The notes under the pieces were generated by a model. The model had not been told where the DNA came from, made no database searches, and worked only from the letters and a program-made list of their open reading frames with translations. From Gloeophyllum trabeum ATCC 11539 (Eukaryota > Basidiomycota > Agaricomycetes > Gloeophyllales > Gloeophyllaceae): DNA of 64,000 nucleotides. Location: NCBI RefSeq assembly GCF_000344685.1, contig NW_006920410.1, forward strand, positions 2,668,570 through 2,732,569, given 5' to 3'. Positions 59,863 to 64,000 of the stretch are shown here, piece by piece. Numbering within the stretch: the stretch's first letter is position 1; each line of letters begins with the position of its first letter. Made by a program: the position numbers and the translations under genes.

Positions 59863-62800
59863 TCAGTCAGTTGATCGAAGAGGAGCAAGGAAGAGCATAC
59901 CTCTAAACCAATTAAGCGCGTCAGACGAAGAAGGGACGTCGAAGTACAAGATGGCCTTATTATCGACAATTCGGAGGGCTGAAAAGATACGGTAAGCTGA
60001 GCAGGAGAGGCAGTAGCATGTCAGCTTACCGTTCCCGTGGACGATAGAGCAGGGCTGGGGCAACGTCTGCATACGTAACACAGCCCATAAATCCACCTGA
60101 CAGTTTGGGTCCCGTCCCTCTGACGGGTCGCGGCATAGAACCAATAGGTCGTTGCATAAGACACCCATCAGTGACCGTGGGGTCAATTCGGGCATCAGAC
60201 ATTCGACTTGGATAGTCGTAGCATCGCCATGGGTGTCCAATGTCTCGAACGGCACTGTCGCTTTACGCACCACCCGAGTCAGTTGCAGCGGACCATCCAT
60301 TATTAGACGCCTAAACAGAGGGATTAGCAAGTAAGAAGCGCAATGCGGATGGACACCTACCTGTGAGGTTGGACAAGCGGACTAGGGAATTTTCCTCTGA
60401 TCCTAGACTGCCACTGAACGAGCTTTCTACGAGACTCTGATTCACGTTTGCCCTCGTTCATGCTAGTAGCCAATGTGGTGATTTCAGCTAAGGCTCTGTC
60501 CAAGGGATCATCCGTATAATCATTGACGGGAGCAGTACACTTGACAAGCTCTTCCAGCTGCAGAAAAAGCAATGAGACAATGTCAAAACCACAGGCGAAC
60601 TCATTCCACTAACCAGAAGACGGTAACGCGGGATACGTTGTACAGGTAACAGTAGATAACCCTCAAGATTCAACTGCGAATGGCGGGGGTTCAAGCGACA
60701 GCGCTTCAGATATGTCTTGATCCTCTTGCGTTGACTTGTAGTGAGCGGAGCGGAACCACTTAAAGTCCCGTCAGGCATGACACCCGGTGTAGTTACCGCT
60801 GACATAGTCAGGCCTAAACCAACGAGCTGGGCCGTGCTCGAGGATGGTGACATTGCGGAAGGCGGTGATCCTGCAGCAACCGTACGACTTGATGACCAGT
60901 ACTTTATCCTCTGGACAGAGTTATCAAAATTACTGCAAGGGCAGAAGATATTGTTTAGTAACGGTTAAGTAACAGGAAAGACGATCGAACGAACTTAATG
61001 TACGTAGAGTACATCTTCATGAATGCCGCGTGTGAGACGAAGGTACCAGCAACGGCGCGGGCTGCATCTGATGAAAGTCGCCCATCTGCGTCAGTCTCAG
61101 CTAGAGCAGAGGCTGGCTTCATTAAAGGGGCAGCTGCCCTTTCTAAAGCCGGGAGGAAGCTTTCCTTGTGGAAGGAGAATAAAGCTTCGAGACCACCGAA
61201 TACTATTTTTCGCTCCCCCGCTGGCACAACGGTTTCTTTGTTCGAGCCTACGCCACTAAGTACGTTTGCTGGTGCACAAGCAGGTTTGATGTAAATATCC
61301 ACCAGCTCTTGGAGGCCCTTGACATAGGTACGCTCAGTCCTGCCAAACTCCTCAGCAAGTATCCCTAGCAGGAACAAATAGGAGGAGCTCACTCTATGAT
61401 CTCACGCACTATCATGCCGCGTTTGCCCTTATTGTCCTTGTATTTCCGCTCTTCCTCGCCGGCCTGTCCGGAGCCCCCGCTCTCCGTAGTCGCAACACTA
61501 AGAGTCTGTGTCGCGCTGCCAGCGCGCAACATGGTCGACGACTCTGGCGACCTGAGTTGCGAAGAAGACATGGACGAAGTTGATGCAATTGAACCGTCTG
61601 ATGTGACTCGACCACCTTCGACCAGAGTTGGTCTACGGAACCCCACCGTACTTGAACCGCCATCCACGACCGGTGATCCATATACGCTGAGGATACTTCC
61701 TTGAGATGATCCAAGGTCATGCATGTCCTTGAGATACGCCATAACCGACCGCAGGGCGCGCGCGTAAGCATCGCGTCCACGGTCTTCGGCTTTCGAATGC
61801 TGGCCTTCGGAGTTGAACAGCAGCTTCTCTCCTTTCCCATGCTCGTCATCTACGCCAATAGCAGTGATGCCAGGGACAAAAGCAGAGGGCGAAGGGATCG
61901 GTATATTTAAGTCCGACGGCGGCGCATCTATGGGCAAGAAGCTCCTTCGTTTGCGAGCGTTGCCAGTAGGTGATGTCGGTAGCAGAAGAGCGCTCGAAGG
62001 CGAGGAATGTGAAGAACCTGTCAAGGGAGCCAACTTGCTACTCGGCGAGTGTTTCCCCGCAGTATTACTGTGGGAGCTTGCTGGGATGGAGCCTAGAGCA
62101 CCCGTCGTGGATATCCGGACATCGATTTGTGGAGTGTCCGGTTGTAACTGTGACTGTTGGCGATCGTTGGTAGGTCTCAGAGCTGCATGAGCTGGCACCG
62201 TAGACGTTCCGTTGGGGAAGGGACTTGCTAGAGGGCCACCTTGCGCGGTTGTAGGTCGAGACGACGGACGGGAAGCGGATGGGGAGTCCGTCCTCATCTT
62301 GCTCATTGACATCTTTTTCAAGAATCCCCATTTGCTACCTCTCTCCTTCTCCTCCTTCGGCTTGCGAGGACGCACAATGCCCTTTTCAAGAACGTCATCG
62401 TCGTAGCCTCTGGACTTCACACCTGCATAACGATCAATAGGAGGTGATATCTCCGCTTGGCTAGTCATACGCGCTGAAGGAGGGGTTACCGGGACCGCAT
62501 CCTCGTCCTCTTCCGCTGCGAGCTTATCCCAAAGCGCATTCGAGAGCTTCGGCCGCGAGCCCGACCGGGGACGAGGGCTACCTGAAGCTACACCAAGACT
62601 AGCATACCGCTTAGGCAACACAGACGGGCCTGCTTCTTGAGAAGCACTGCTGAGCAAGTTCGAACTGGAAGCCATGTGAATTAAAGGCCGCCTAGGGGTA
62701 GAGGTGGGAGGAGTATCAGCAAGGGCCGGTGTCAACACCTCAGAACCTTTGCGCAGATCCCCCGCACTCTTCATCTTCCGCAAGTCGCGGTCGCCAAAGT

Positions 62801-64000
62801 AACCAGAGTCCACAATCCGCTGAGAGGGAGGATGCTGGACATTCGTTACGCCTTTCGATTTAGTTCCAGCATAGGCGGTGTTGGGTCTGGTCTTGTCATA
62901 ATAGGCCCTGTTCGGTGTCGTCCTAGTGCGTGACAAAGGTGGTGCAACTGGAGCAACATCATTGGACTGGGTAGGAGGAGGTGAGGTCGCAGCACGGCTG
63001 AGCGCGGGCGCACGTGCAGGGGTAATAGTATCTTCGTCTTCTGCGCCCAAGTGCAACCTTGCATCTAGCACAGGAGACGACGGTTCAGAAAAGTCATCGA
63101 TGTCGGTCTCCGTGCCTGCGGTACTGCTCGGGATGCTTGCGGACGGGAGAGGGAAAACTGGCGTCGACGGAGGATAAGGAGGGGTCATAGGTGTCTTGGC
63201 TAGCAAGGGATCGACAAGCGCCTTCCACGGTCCTTGGAAGGGGTTTCCCTCAACAAGCAACGTCTGAAGAGAAGGGAGGAGGCAAAACCAGCTGGGCAAA
63301 GAGTGCAGCTTATTTTGACGGATACTGAGCGTATGTAGTTTCTCTAGAGCGCTAAGCGGAAAGGGTAGCGTCGTGATGCCGGTTTTATCGGCGATGAGCA
63401 CCCGTAGTGAAGTCAAGTTAGCCAGAAAAATAGGCAAAGCACGAAGGGGGTTATAGGCAATGTTCAGCTCTTCGAGGTTCACGCAAGACGCAAGAGCGGG
63501 AGGGATGGCGCTGAGGAAATTAGCGGATATGTCAAGGACGAGGATCGAGGAACTGATCTGGGGAAGAACACCCGTCAGGAAAGATGGGATTGCATTCGGA
63601 GTGCTAGACGATGCCAGTAGCAGGTGCGTTGTGCCTGCTCCATTCAATATGCGACGTCGTCCACCGGTTGTTTAGCATAAATCAAGATACAAAGACATTA
63701 GGAACGTACCTGCTTGAACCTGAAGACTCGACACAGGCAAGCCCTCGCCCTGAACAATCAACCCACGCCCTTCTTCCACTACTACAACAGCCGCTGTAAC
63801 ATCCTCTTCCTTTCTATCATCATCCTCTAACCCCTCGACATCCAGGTCGACCCCCAGGTCATCATCCGTCTCTTCATCACTTGTCAAGCCGAGTTCGTCC
63901 CGCTCGTCGACAGGATACCAGGAAGTATCGAAACTAGGTTCGCCCTGAGATCGAACCCGACTATGGTCAGATTGTGGGTTGGTATTGCTGTTTCCTATTG
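59863..64000 (-). CDS. LRR-DH-PH Rho guanine-nucleotide exchange factor, 5' end outside the window
   Basis: Minus-strand gene, stop TGA at 59865-59863, frame open to 64000, so the N-terminus is missing. After an acidic segment (LTSDEETDDDLGVDLDVEGL) come leucine-rich repeats: ILVLDISANFLSAIPPAL, LEELNIAYNPLRALPIFL, LRVLIADKTGITTLPFPL, LHTLSIRQNKLHSLPSWF, LQTLLVEGNPFQGPW. A long disordered Ser/Pro region follows. The DH domain then starts at IIETERTYVKGLQELVDIYI (CR1) and goes on with FVSHAAFMKMYSTYI, NNFDNSVQRIKYW, LEGYLLLPVQRIPRYRLLLE (CR3). A PH domain closes it (LIMDGPLQLTRVVRK ... LLVLCRDPSE ... VDNKAILYFDVPSSSDALNW). It should activate a Rho/Cdc42-type GTPase in polarity control; the GTPase is inference. 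Confidence 0.9.

Overview
The window is nuclear DNA of a filamentous basidiomycete, most likely a wood-decay member of the Agaricomycetes. The evidence is dense genes with many 46-90 nt introns (GTNNGT...YAG), a CLN1-type G1 cyclin, an agaricomycete-style 7-TM family member, a secreted GH74 xyloglucanase, and conserved fungal housekeeping genes (Pescadillo/NOP7, SmD2, TVP23, Dlt1, cytochrome b5 reductase). A polypore-like source is a guess. All exon models were made by reading splice sites by eye and checking that reading phase is kept; where I give protein lengths the exon sums are multiples of three.

Layout. 1-740 (-): partial serine-rich protein. 1450-5457 (-): large eIF4E-transporter-like (4E-T) protein, divergent from LYRM2 (5706-6076, +). 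6689-10095 (+): an RNA-dependent RNA polymerase (QDE-1/RdRP family) broken by several stops and frameshifts. 10264-10885 (-): SmD2. 11068-13156 (+): NOP7. 13424-17896 (+): Sec7-PH Arf-GEF. 17897-21593: long gene-free stretch in front of a G1 cyclin (21594-23133, +). 24563-26524 (-): Gfo/Idh/MocA oxidoreductase with microexons. 26683-27201: a 519-bp MITE with 36-bp TIRs and an 8-bp target duplication. 28018-31422 (+): large protein of unknown function with a duplicated N-terminal module. 31890-32934 (+): Dlt1. 33284-34661 (-): NADH-cytochrome b5 reductase. 36192-38410 (+): dual-specificity phosphatase. 38987-40189 (-): TVP23, divergent from a multi-TM protein (40319-41955, +). 42179-44119 (+): LRR protein, tail to tail with GH74 (44164-46840, -). 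47634-49300 (+): S/P-rich protein. 50350-54034 (+): kinase-like protein with a degenerate catalytic loop. 54965-57301 (+): amino-acid permease. 57980-59423 (+): 7-TM receptor-like protein. 59863 to beyond 64000 (-): LRR-DH-PH RhoGEF, open at its 5' end.

There is no operon logic. Several genes are paired by shared promoters (4E-T/LYRM2, TVP23/multi-TM) or by close convergent ends (LRR/GH74, 44 bp). The most notable items are the RdRP pseudogene (a lost RNA-silencing enzyme), the MITE in the promoter of the oxidoreductase, the microexons and GC-AG introns of that oxidoreductase, the predicted pseudokinase, and the orphan 7-TM protein. I found no CRISPR array, tRNA, rRNA or autonomous transposon, and nothing that looks like a wholly new multi-gene system.
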